This document shows positions 51,015-59,009 of a DNA stretch of 64,000 bases, piece by piece. The notes beneath the pieces are model-generated. The model was not told where the DNA came from, searched no databases, and saw only the letters and a list, made by a program, of their open reading frames with translations. A program made the position numbers and the translations under genes. The DNA comes from Nodosilinea sp. FACHB-131 (GTDB lineage Bacteria; Cyanobacteriota; Cyanobacteriia; Phormidesmidales; Phormidesmidaceae). The stretch spans positions 1-64,000 of the forward strand of contig NZ_JACJOF010000035.1 of NCBI RefSeq assembly GCF_014695395.1, given 5' to 3'. The first letter of the stretch is position 1, and every line of letters begins with the position of its first letter.

Positions 51015-53234
51015 ATGGGATTTTCTGCCTCTAAGACTTGCGCTTGTCAGAATATCGGTCGATGTCAGGCCGGAGAGGCAGGCCGGCTTTTTCTGTGGTT
51101 TCCGGTTCCCCACACGTTGACAAAAATCATTCCTTTCCTAAAGCAAGAGTTGCTCGAGTTTGAGTTGATGCAAGAGCGACCGGGTTTGAGTATAGCCTGC
51201 AAGTTTTCTCAAGCCCAAGGTGTTGCCCAAAGCCTGGCTCGACTGGTTGCACCGAGAGAACTGAGAGAAACCCAAGTTCTATTTGTTCGGGGTGCGGTAC
51301 AGCCTCAGCTGCAAGACTTTAGCGACATTTCCTCCCTACAGCGCTTTATCAAAGTGAGTCAATCCGATTGGCTGGTGGATATGTTGGCTAGCGATCGCGT
51401 CACCAGTCATTTTCAACCGATTGTTTCGATTGACGATACGGCTCAAATTTATGGATACGAATCCCTTTTGCGAGGGCTAGATGAGCACGGCAACTTAGTT
51501 ATGCCCGGCCCCATTTTTGAGCTAGCAGCCGAAGCCGGTTTGTTGCCGCAGCTAGACCGGGTAGCTCGGCTTAGCGCCATTAACCAAGCTAGCCAGCACA
51601 ACTTGGCGGGGCGTATTTTTATCAACTTTTCCCCCACAGCGCTGTATGACCCAGTGTCTTGCCTGCGGAGCACGGTAGACGCCATCGATAGAGCCGGTAT
51701 TCTTCACGAACAGGTTGTGTTTGAGGTTGTTGAGTCAGACAACCCTCAAGACTTAGACCACCTTAAAACAGTTTTGAAATATTATCGAGATGCTGGTTTC
51801 GCCGTTGCCCTAGACGATTTAGGGTCTGGATATTCCGGCTTAAATCTGCTGCACCAGCTGCGTCCCGATTTTGTCAAGCTGGATATGGAGCTAATTCGAA
51901 ATGTTCACGTTGACCTCTACAAAGCTTCTATTACTGAAAAGCTCTTAGAAATCGCGCAAAATCTGAATATTAAAACCGTTGCTGAAGGAATTGAATGCGT
52001 TGAAGAGTTGAACTGGTTGCAGGAGCGAGGGGCTACCTTTGCCCAGGGCTATTTGATTGCTAAACCTGGGGCTACACCGGCTAAAACGACGCCGTGCTTT
52101 AACTCGAAAGCGGTGTCGCTCACTTCAGCGTCTTTGCAGCCAGCGGTGCAACAGGTACAACATCAAACTGCGCCTGAGCGCATTGTTGCAGCTGTAACTC
52201 AACACATTCGACAGTCGCTGAAGCTAGATGAAATTCTGCAAACTACAGCGGATGAAGTTCGCCAACTGTTTGAGGTCGATCGAGTCGTTATCTATCGGTT
52301 TGAACCCGACTGGAGCGGGTTAGTGGCGGTAGAGTCTTTGGCAGAGGGGTGCCCGTCTATTTTGGGTTTCCATGTCATGGATACCTGCTTCAAGACGACC
52401 CATGCGGCTTACTACCAGCAGGGCAACACCCGAGCGATCGAAGACATTGAAACGGCGGGGCTCATGTCGTGCCATGTTGAACTACTTCAGAGCTTAAATA
52501 TTCGAGCGAATCTGATTGTGCCGATTCTGCAAAAAGAGCGACTGTGGGGGCTGTTGATTGCCCACCAGTGCAGCGAGACGCGCCAGTGGCAGCAGTCGGA
52601 GATCAATTTGTTTTATCAGCTCGCTGGGCAGGCGGCGATCGCCATTCAGCAAGCGGAGCTCTATCACCAGCTGCAAACTGCCAACCAAGAGCTCCAGCGC
52701 CTAGCTTCGGTGGATGGGTTGACCCAGCTGGCCAACCGTCGCTGTTTTGACGATCGGCTGAGCGCAGAATGGCAACGGCTGGCCCGAGAGCAGGCTCCCC
52801 TATCTTTGATTTTGTGTGATGTAGACTGCTTCAAGCTCTACAACGATACCCATGGCCACCTGGCCGGAGACGATGCGCTGCGGCAGGTGGCCGACGCCAT
52901 TGTAAAAGCCTCTAGGCGCCCATCTGATTTGGCGGCTCGCTATGGTGGTGAAGAGTTTGCGATTATTTTGCCCAATACCACCGCTGAGGGGGCGATCGCC
53001 GTGGTCGAGGCAATTCAGGCTAATTTAGCGGCCTTACAACTGCCCCATCCCCAATCTCAGGTCAGTGACTTGATGACGCTCAGCTTTGGCGTAGCAACGG
53101 TTGTGCCCCAGAGTCAACTGTCTTCTGCGACCTTGATCGCTACCGCTGACCAAGGTCTCTATCGAGCAAAAGCCCGCGGAAAAAACTGTGCGGTGCAGAC
53201 GAGCTTTGGAGAAATAGCAGCGTCATCCCAATGA
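51015..53234 (+). CDS. EAL - cyanobacteriochrome-type GAF - GGDEF protein
   Basis: A 739-residue soluble protein that should both break and make c-di-GMP. EAL domain (about 118-355) keeps the metal and catalytic set: E149 (ESL), N204 (INFSP), E240 (FEVVE), D267-D268 (LDDLGSG), K288 (KLD), E324 (VAEGIE), Q344. GAF domain (about 386-548) has DTCF at 456-459 and SCH at 485-487, the two-cysteine DXCF pattern of phycoviolobilin-binding cyanobacteriochromes. GGDEF domain (about 558-725) has intact GGEEF at 644-648 and the inhibitory RxxD site R635-D638. The N-terminal ~115 residues are not recognised. Light control of c-di-GMP is inferred. Monocistronic after the maa terminator. Confidence 0.92.
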   Translation: MGFSASKTCACQNIGRCQAGEAGRLFLWFPVPHTLTKIIPFLKQELLEFELMQERPGLSIACKFSQAQGVAQSLARLVAPRELRETQVLFVRGAVQPQLQDFSDISSLQRFIKVSQSDWLVDMLASDRVTSHFQPIVSIDDTAQIYGYESLLRGLDEHGNLVMPGPIFELAAEAGLLPQLDRVARLSAINQASQHNLAGRIFINFSPTALYDPVSCLRSTVDAIDRAGILHEQVVFEVVESDNPQDLDHLKTVLKYYRDAGFAVALDDLGSGYSGLNLLHQLRPDFVKLDMELIRNVHVDLYKASITEKLLEIAQNLNIKTVAEGIECVEELNWLQERGATFAQGYLIAKPGATPAKTTPCFNSKAVSLTSASLQPAVQQVQHQTAPERIVAAVTQHIRQSLKLDEILQTTADEVRQLFEVDRVVIYRFEPDWSGLVAVESLAEGCPSILGFHVMDTCFKTTHAAYYQQGNTRAIEDIETAGLMSCHVELLQSLNIRANLIVPILQKERLWGLLIAHQCSETRQWQQSEINLFYQLAGQAAIAIQQAELYHQLQTANQELQRLASVDGLTQLANRRCFDDRLSAEWQRLAREQAPLSLILCDVDCFKLYNDTHGHLAGDDALRQVADAIVKASRRPSDLAARYGGEEFAIILPNTTAEGAIAVVEAIQANLAALQLPHPQSQVSDLMTLSFGVATVVPQSQLSSATLIATADQGLYRAKARGKNCAVQTSFGEIAASSQ

Positions 53235-53453
53235 TTTGCTGTTGTCATGGGCTGCAGTTCGAAGTAGCTAGACATAGAACCTACCCGACCCAACCGGGCT
53301 TAATGAGGCGTTGACTGACAGTGTTGACCGAACGGCGATCGCTCTTTCGCGCTACCAATCCCGACCTAGAGACTAGACGCCGCTGAGCCTGCGCTTTGGG
53401 AACTTGGAAGGCGATCGCTGGTCAAAGAAACTGCGCAGCACGGTGAACTGTCG

Positions 53454-54059
53454 ATGCGATCAGGTTTACTTTTTTCTGACCGGGAGGTCAGAGGTATTGC
53501 CAGGGGACTCTTTGCAGTCGCCACTGCTGGCTTAGCGGCAGGGGTTTGGTGGCTTTGGTATGCGGATAACTGGGGCCTGACGCCGGAGCGCGCTGCCCAG
53601 CGAGACGGTTTTTGTGAGAACGCCCCAGTGACTAAAGCCCAGCGGCGAACAGCCACCACGGCAATTGTGGTCTGTCAGGGGTTGTCAGGTCCCTTGGACG
53701 GTGGGCATGTGGTAGTTGGGCGGTTGCCCTGGGGACTGTGGTGGGCCTCTCCCCAGGGAGCAAACTTTGGCTACCGCTCGCCCGACGCCGTCTCAACTGA
53801 GTGGGTAGACTACGTTCACTATGGCCCCACTCAAAGTGCTGACACCTCGCTAATTTTGTTGGGCCGGAGCCGTTCTTCGGAGGTGGCTGCTGTAGAAGCC
53901 CAATTGAGCGACGGTAGAACGCTAAAAAATGAGGTAGCTAACGGATTGTTTGTCTTTGATGCGCCAATCCAGGCGGTAGGAGTCAAGGTCGATGAGCTGA
54001 GGCTCATAGGCCACGACAATCAAGTCATGCAGCGGATTGAAGTAAAGCCGGGTTACTGA
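53454..54059 (+). CDS. Hypothetical single-pass membrane protein
   Basis: A 201-residue protein of unknown family. One membrane segment is near the N-terminus (residues 14-38, IARGLFAVATAGLAAGVWWLWY), with basic residues before it, so the C-terminal 160 residues are likely outside the cytoplasm. Two cysteines (FCENAP, VVCQG) could form a disulfide there. The remainder is mixed beta-rich sequence, with VVVGRLPWGLWWASPQGANFGYRSPD in the middle and DELRLIGHDNQVMQRIEVKPGY at the end. Codon use is normal for the window. Stands alone, convergent with the TIGR02588 gene. Confidence 0.6.
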   Translation: MRSGLLFSDREVRGIARGLFAVATAGLAAGVWWLWYADNWGLTPERAAQRDGFCENAPVTKAQRRTATTAIVVCQGLSGPLDGGHVVVGRLPWGLWWASPQGANFGYRSPDAVSTEWVDYVHYGPTQSADTSLILLGRSRSSEVAAVEAQLSDGRTLKNEVANGLFVFDAPIQAVGVKVDELRLIGHDNQVMQRIEVKPGY

Positions 54060-54096
54060 GCAGCGATCGTCAGGGAAAACGCCCAGTTTAAAGAAC

Positions 54097-54474
54097 TCAG
54101 GGCTTTTGGTAACTGATCACGCGCACGGATGCGGTTGAAGGTTCTTCGCTGAAGATCAAAAACCCTTCGGCTTCGGAGCGGGCGGGAATAAAGTCGAAGG
54201 TGGTGGAGGCCACTTCTTCGGGGCTGGTGGTCTCCAGGGTACCTTCGACGGTAACTTCGGCGGCGGTGGCGTCGCCTTCGTTGGTGATAGTAATAGGTAG
54301 GTAATAGTGGTTTTGGGCGGGCCGTACTTCACCCGGCTCCACCGTAAATTCGGCGGGTTTCGTCGATGGTTGAAGCCACAGCGAAGCCACGGTAGCAACT
54401 ACCGCCGACAGCAGCGTGAGGGAAATTCCGAGGGAGAACCATTCGGCTCGATTGCGGATGGGCTTTTCAGACAT
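54097..54474 (-). CDS. TIGR02588-family membrane-anchored protein
   Basis: A 125-residue protein from MSEKPIRNRAEWF. One N-terminal membrane segment (LGISLTLLSAVVATVASLWL, about 15-34) is followed by an exported immunoglobulin-like domain: PAQNHYYLPITITNEGDATAAEVTVEGTL near 51-79, then FLIFSEEPSTASVRVISYQ. This is the pattern of TIGR02588 proteins, small partners of TIGR02587 membrane proteins; neither has a known function. The ATG at 54474 is used since the upstream 29 codons overlap the preceding gene and are not conserved-looking. It follows the TIGR02587 gene by 14 bases, hence an operon. Confidence 0.8.
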   Translation of the reverse strand: MSEKPIRNRAEWFSLGISLTLLSAVVATVASLWLQPSTKPAEFTVEPGEVRPAQNHYYLPITITNEGDATAAEVTVEGTLETTSPEEVASTTFDFIPARSEAEGFLIFSEEPSTASVRVISYQKP

Positions 54475-54488
54475 GGAGAGTTTAGAGG

Positions 54489-55343
54489 TTAAACAGCCAG
54501 GCGACCGGCCGCACCGCCGATGGTGCAGGGCAGGCTCAATACGATGATATAGCTCACCCACTGATTAATTGGGTCGCCCACGCGAATGACTTGAAACAGC
54601 CAGAGCATGAGCGCTGAAGCGGCCAGCGCAATTAGGTAAGCGGCCACGGTCTCGCTAATGGGTCTTTGGAACAATCCGGATTGTGCTCGCCGCTGCCGCT
54701 GAGCGCCAAAATTAGCCTCAAACACAATGATGTAGGACAGCAGCAGCGAACTGGCCATAATCAGCAGCAGGCGCGTGGGCTCCAGCGAGCTGGAGATCAT
54801 GGGGATTTCATCGGTAGGCGCGATCGAGGAGCCCACGACGATCGCGCCTAGAAGGGCAGCACCGGCATCCGACAGCGTGCTCCGTAGGGGGTGGCCGCGT
54901 TTTTTGTCCGGGTCAGCATCTTCGTCGTCGATTCTCAGCAAAAGGTTATTGGCAATGCCGACCCCGATCGAAAAGGGCAGCGACAGGGTGATCAGCCGAC
55001 CCATGATGGCGTCTATGCCGGTCTCAACATGAAGAATGTCGAGCAGCGTTAGGCTCAGGGTGGCGGTGAAGAGGGCGATCGCCAGCCCCTCGACGCTTTC
55101 GACCAAAATCTGGGTGCGGCTGCGGGGCTGCTCAGCGCGAAATCCACCTTTGATATTCAGCAGCACCAGGGCCAGGTAGGCCATACCCAAAATCAGCATC
55201 ATGCGCGGCGGCGAGGTGAAGTTGCCCTTCCACCACACCTCCATGGTGTAGAGAAAGGGGGCCCCAAACAAAAACGCCCCGGCAATGCCGCGCATCAAAT
55301 CGCTAAATTCTGTCTGCCAGTCCTGGATTTTGATTCGTACCAT
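54489..55343 (-). CDS. TIGR02587-family integral membrane protein
   Basis: A 284-residue polytopic membrane protein. About seven hydrophobic stretches are visible: GAFLFGAPFLYTMEVWW near 22-38, PRMMLILGMAYLALVLLNI near 46, LAIALFTATLSLTLLDIL near 87, LITLSLPFSIGVGIANNLLL near 116, DAGAALLGAIVVGSSIAP near 155, LLLIMASSLLLSYIIVFEANF near 190 and two near the C-terminus. The charged loop DDEDADPDKKRGHP at about 138-151 is conserved in the family. Function unknown; the accompanying TIGR02588 gene suggests a two-component membrane complex. First gene of the pair. Confidence 0.85.
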   Translation of the reverse strand: MVRIKIQDWQTEFSDLMRGIAGAFLFGAPFLYTMEVWWKGNFTSPPRMMLILGMAYLALVLLNIKGGFRAEQPRSRTQILVESVEGLAIALFTATLSLTLLDILHVETGIDAIMGRLITLSLPFSIGVGIANNLLLRIDDEDADPDKKRGHPLRSTLSDAGAALLGAIVVGSSIAPTDEIPMISSSLEPTRLLLIMASSLLLSYIIVFEANFGAQRQRRAQSGLFQRPISETVAAYLIALAASALMLWLFQVIRVGDPINQWVSYIIVLSLPCTIGGAAGRLAV

Positions 55344-55410
55344 GGCATCAGTTACTGAGGTTGACCTTAATTTTGGCAGATTCTGGCACCGCTAAATACC
55401 GCAGCCGATG

Positions 55411-56358
55411 TTAGAGGTGCTTGAGGCCGAGGCGCAGGGCGTCTACCCCCGATCGCTCAGGCAGGGATGGCTGTGCCCCTGGCACCATCACGGCGGCGGC
55501 GGCAACGGCGTTAGCAAACTGCACCGCTTCCTCTAGCTCCATTGCTTCCGCCAGGCCAACGGCCAGGCCGCCATTAAAGGCATCCCCAGCGGCAACGGTG
55601 TCAACGGCCTTGACCGGCAGAGCCGGCTGGTGAAAGGTGCGGTGGTTTTCGGCGACCACAACGCCCATTTCACCCAGCTTGACAATGGCAATCGCGACGC
55701 CGCGCTGCACCAGCTGCTGAGCCGCCTCGATGGCGGTGGCGACATCGGTCACTGCCAATCCGGTGAGCTGACTGGCTTCGACCTGGTTAGGGGTGAGAAT
55801 GTCCACCGTTCTGATGAACTCGGGCGGCAGGTCAGTGCGGGCGGGGGCCGGGTCAACGATTACCGTCGCCCCCTGGGCCTTGGCCGCCTGAGCGGCAACA
55901 ATGACCAGCGGCAGCGGCACCTCAAACTGAAGCAACACCAGGTCGCCGGGTCGCAGCCGAGCCGTGAGGCGATCGACATCCCCATCGCTGATTTGGCCGT
56001 TGGCACCGGGGACGACCACGATGGTGTTTTGGCCAGCACTATCGACCGCGATCGCCGCCACCCCCGTCGACGCCTCCCCATCGACCGCCACCCCGCTGGC
56101 ATCGACCCCAGCCTTCTGCAAACCCTGGATGAGCTGGTGGCCAAAGTCGTCTTCGCCGACTCGACCGACCATCGTCGTGGGTGCTCCCAGCCGCGCCGCC
56201 GCTACCGCTTGGTTAGCCCCCTTGCCGCCGGGGAGTGTTTCAAACTGGGTGCCCAAAATGGTCTCTCCCGGCTGGGGCAAGTGGGGGGTTCGGCAGACCA
56301 GGTCCATGTTTAGGCTGCCAAACACGTGAATGGTCTTGGGCAAGGGGTTAGATGTCAT
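55411..56358 (-). CDS. rbsK: Ribokinase
   Basis: A 315-residue PfkB-family sugar kinase. Ribokinase features: HVFGSLNMDLVCRTPHLPQPGETILG at 11-36, PGGKGANQAVAAARLGAPTTMVGRVGEDDFG near 43-73 and the second signature VDTVAAGDAFNGGLAVGLAE near 249-268. It phosphorylates ribose at O5 for entry to the pentose phosphate pool. Together with the nucleoside transporter further right it could recover ribose from imported nucleosides; inference. Transcribed leftward, upstream gap of about 90 bases. Confidence 0.92.
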   Translation of the reverse strand: MTSNPLPKTIHVFGSLNMDLVCRTPHLPQPGETILGTQFETLPGGKGANQAVAAARLGAPTTMVGRVGEDDFGHQLIQGLQKAGVDASGVAVDGEASTGVAAIAVDSAGQNTIVVVPGANGQISDGDVDRLTARLRPGDLVLLQFEVPLPLVIVAAQAAKAQGATVIVDPAPARTDLPPEFIRTVDILTPNQVEASQLTGLAVTDVATAIEAAQQLVQRGVAIAIVKLGEMGVVVAENHRTFHQPALPVKAVDTVAAGDAFNGGLAVGLAEAMELEEAVQFANAVAAAAVMVPGAQPSLPERSGVDALRLGLKHL

Positions 56359-56447
56359 TGGTAACAGGCGCTTAAACAGTTGAACGTTCGAACGGTGGAG
56401 CGTTTCAACTTGGGCAAACTAACAAATTTGTCTGCTGCCAAAATCTC

Positions 56448-56720
56448 CTAAAACAACTCTCTATCGTCGTCATCGTCGAGGGTGTTATAGGGGGATGGGG
56501 GGCGATCGCTGCTCCAGGCCCACCAGGGGGTGGCGCACTCGCCGCAGTGGTAAAACTCCTGCCACTTGCGGCGATGATCGGCCCCATAGACGGGCGATCG
56601 GCGGTTGATCCAGACAGCTTTAGCCTGGCGGCTCTCGGCCCCACACCGGGGGCAGCAAAACTCGCTGGCGTGGGTGGCAGACTCAGCCCAGTCGGGCGCA
56701 AAAGGAGAAAAGGCTTCCAT
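56448..56720 (-). CDS. Small zinc-ribbon hypothetical protein
   Basis: A 90-residue protein with two cysteine pairs 37 residues apart: CCPRCGAE near 23-29 and HCGECATP near 60-64, a treble/zinc-ribbon arrangement. Tryptophan- and aspartate-rich elsewhere (WWAWSSDRPPSPYNTLDDDDDRELF at the C-terminus). Similar short zinc-ribbon proteins occur in other cyanobacteria, but I do not recognise a named family or function. Same strand as ribokinase, 89 bases upstream of it. Confidence 0.65.
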   Translation of the reverse strand: MEAFSPFAPDWAESATHASEFCCPRCGAESRQAKAVWINRRSPVYGADHRRKWQEFYHCGECATPWWAWSSDRPPSPYNTLDDDDDRELF

Positions 56721-56963
56721 AGGGTGGAGCGGTGGGTCACATCCATTATGGGCCAGTCTGGAGGGATGGGTTGAGGTTTCCGGTCTAAGGTCTAGGGTTC
56801 AAGGTTTAGGGTTTGAGGCAAACCCGCGACCGTAGGTCTGCCACCTTACAGCCTGCATCTATCCCGGGTTAAGTTCTAGAACAAGCCGCTTCGTTAAGAA
56901 CGTTATTCGGCATAATCGGTGGCAGGCTCGTCAATTTTGGGCCAAAAGGAGAATGGGCACCGC

Positions 56964-58379
56964 ATGGCACTGCGTCTAATTTCGCTGCTGGGTATTTTTG
57001 GCCTTTGCTTTATTGCCTGGTTGGGTTCAGAAGATCGGCGGCGAGTACCGTGGAAGGTAATTGGCTGGGGCATTGCCATTCAGCTGTTGGTGGGGTTGCT
57101 GGTGTTCTTGCTGCCCTTTACTCGCTCGGTGGTGGTATGGCTCAGCTCGGTTCTCAATGCCCTGATCGATGCGTCTGATGCCGGGGCGCGATTTTTGTTT
57201 GGCCCCATCTTCGTGCCGGACTTTAATCAAACCGTTGGCCCTGCTGGCGCCGGACGCTGGATTGCTCGCGCTCTGACACCGCCCTTTACCGCTGTGCCGG
57301 GCGATCGCCTGGGAACCGATAACCTCAACCTGGGCTATATTTTTGCGTTTCGCTCGCTGCCTCAGGTGGTGTTTTTTGCCTCCATTTTTGCGCTGCTCTA
57401 CAACCTGGGGGTGGTGCAGCCAATTGTGCGGGTGTTTGCCCGCTTCTTTCGCTGGGCGATGAATATCAGCGGAGCCGAGGCCCTGGCGGGGGCGGCTAAT
57501 ATTTTTGTCGGCATTGAGTCGGCGATCGCGATCAAACCCTTTCTGGAGCGCATGACCCGCAGTGAGCTATGTGCGGTGTTGGCCGGCTGCTTTGGCTCCA
57601 TTGCCTCTACGGTGCTGGGTCTCTACGCCGGATATCTGCGGCCCATTTTTCCGTCGATTGCGGGTCACCTGATGTCGGCCTCGGTGCTGACAATTCCGGC
57701 CTGTTTTGTGATGGCTAAAATTTTGGTGCCCGAGCGCGAGGTGCCCGACACCCTGGGCAAGGTGCCCGCTGTTGATCTGGCCGACGACGAGCAGCAAAGC
57801 CCGATGGATAGCCTGATTTTGGGCGCCCTCGACGGCATCAAAATGGCGGTGGGCATCGTTGCCGCCCTGATCGCCATCCTGGGGCTGATCGCCCTGCTCA
57901 ACTTGCTTTTTGCCCAGCTGGCCAGCCTAGCCACCAGCGAGTTTGCTCTCTGGCGCGTCATTGGCCAGGTGTTTAGCGTGATTACGCTGCAAAACATTAT
58001 GGGGGTGCTGTTTTTGCCCCTCACCTTTCTCACCGGGGTTTCCCTCGACTGGCAAGAGCTGTGGCTGTCGTCGCAGCTGATTGGGCGACGGTTTTTAGAA
58101 ACAGCGATTCCACCTTATATCGGCTTGGCCAATGCCGCAGCCGAGGGCACGCTGAGCGATCGCGCCCTGGTGATTGTTAGCTATGCCCTCTGCGGCTTTG
58201 CCCACCTGCCCTCGGTGGGCATCTTTGTCGGTGGGCTCTCGACCCTGGTGCCCTCCCGCCGCAAAGACATTAGCGAAGTTGCTTGGAAAGCGCTGTGGGC
58301 TGGCACCTTGGCCACGCTGATGACCGGCTGCGTGGCGGGCATCTTTTTCTACGAAGGCGCGGCGGTGCTGGGCCGGTAA
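56964..58379 (+). CDS. nupC: Concentrative nucleoside transporter (NupC/CNT family)
   Basis: A 471-residue polytopic transporter from MALRLISLLG. N-terminal domain: LLGIFGLCFIAWLGSEDRRRVPWKVIGWGIAIQLLVGLLVF; gate-like centre: ALAGAANIFVGIESAIAIKPFLERMTRSELCAVLAGCFGSIASTVLGLY near 175-220 with the family's EA..A.N.F.G-E and MT.SE....M motifs; C-terminal domain with IMGVLFLPLTFLTGVSLDWQE and ALCGFAHLPSVGIFVGGLSTLVPSRR. These are the three CNT segments. It imports nucleosides with Na+ or H+. The start at 56964 is preferred to 56919 because of the ribosome site aaaaggagaatgggcaccgc and the standard N-terminus. Confidence 0.93.
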   Translation: MALRLISLLGIFGLCFIAWLGSEDRRRVPWKVIGWGIAIQLLVGLLVFLLPFTRSVVVWLSSVLNALIDASDAGARFLFGPIFVPDFNQTVGPAGAGRWIARALTPPFTAVPGDRLGTDNLNLGYIFAFRSLPQVVFFASIFALLYNLGVVQPIVRVFARFFRWAMNISGAEALAGAANIFVGIESAIAIKPFLERMTRSELCAVLAGCFGSIASTVLGLYAGYLRPIFPSIAGHLMSASVLTIPACFVMAKILVPEREVPDTLGKVPAVDLADDEQQSPMDSLILGALDGIKMAVGIVAALIAILGLIALLNLLFAQLASLATSEFALWRVIGQVFSVITLQNIMGVLFLPLTFLTGVSLDWQELWLSSQLIGRRFLETAIPPYIGLANAAAEGTLSDRALVIVSYALCGFAHLPSVGIFVGGLSTLVPSRRKDISEVAWKALWAGTLATLMTGCVAGIFFYEGAAVLGR

Positions 58380-58515
58380 GAGGCTTCAGTTTTCAGCCGA
58401 TGACCATGCCTTGGTCATCCACCAGAACAAAAATGTCTGCGGTTAGACTGTAGACATCTGCATTGTGGCCCTCTAGGCAGAAACGGTAGGGCAGGTTTTA
58501 ACCAAGGGTAAATCG

Positions 58516-58719
58516 ATGACCTTAAAGGAATTGCTCATTCAAGAACTCGACAATGCCTCCGAGCCGGTGTTGGTTGAGCTGCTCGACTTTCTGCAATTTC
58601 TTAAGGCCAAACAAGTAGAAGATACTGCTGATGTATTAGAGGCGCGACAGGCTTTAGCTTCTGTTGCCATTGAAGGCAGTATCGCTTGGGAAGATCTCAA
58701 GGCCGATGTGGGGCTATGA
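58516..58719 (+). CDS. Antitoxin of a RelE-type pair (DUF2281-like)
   Basis: A 67-residue acidic protein: MTLKELLIQELDNASEPVLVELLDFLQFLKAKQ, the N-terminal helix pattern of DUF2281/VapB-like cyanobacterial antitoxins, then a short linker and AIEGSIAWEDLKADVGL, the end that usually wraps the toxin. Its stop codon overlaps the start of the toxin gene (ATGA), the usual coupling for such pairs. Expected to neutralise the toxin and repress its own promoter. Confidence 0.85.
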   Translation: MTLKELLIQELDNASEPVLVELLDFLQFLKAKQVEDTADVLEARQALASVAIEGSIAWEDLKADVGL

Positions 58720-58973
58720 CCTATCGCATTGAGTTTGCAAAGCCTGCAGTTAAGCAATTCAAAGCCTTATCACCCCAAGATCAGCAGCGACTAAAGCCCA
58801 AAATTGACGCTTTAGCCCAGGAACCGCGCCCAGCGGGGATGGTGAAGCTCTCAGGGGAAGACGACCTTTATCGAATTCGGGTCGGAGACTACCGCATTAT
58901 TTACACCATTCAAGATACCCAGCTCCTGGTTTTAGTCCTTAAAGTCAGACATCGGCGAGAGGTCTATCGCTGA
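58716..58973 (+). CDS. RelE/ParE-type toxin
   Basis: An 85-residue RelE-superfamily toxin from MTYRIEFAKPAVKQFKAL. Typical elements are DQQRLKPKIDALAQEPRPAGMVKLSGEDDLYRIRVGDYRIIYTI near 23-67 and the C-terminal LVLKVRHRREVYR, containing the arginines used by ribosome-dependent RelE mRNA cleavage and the final Tyr-Arg. The ATG overlaps the antitoxin stop by ATGA; an upstream start at 58686 would lie inside the antitoxin and is rejected. Activity against mRNA is expected from the family but not shown. Confidence 0.93.
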   Translation: MTYRIEFAKPAVKQFKALSPQDQQRLKPKIDALAQEPRPAGMVKLSGEDDLYRIRVGDYRIIYTIQDTQLLVLVLKVRHRREVYR

Positions 58974-59009
58974 GTTCTAACCCCGTACTGAGTTAGTCTT
59001 GGCCAAGCC

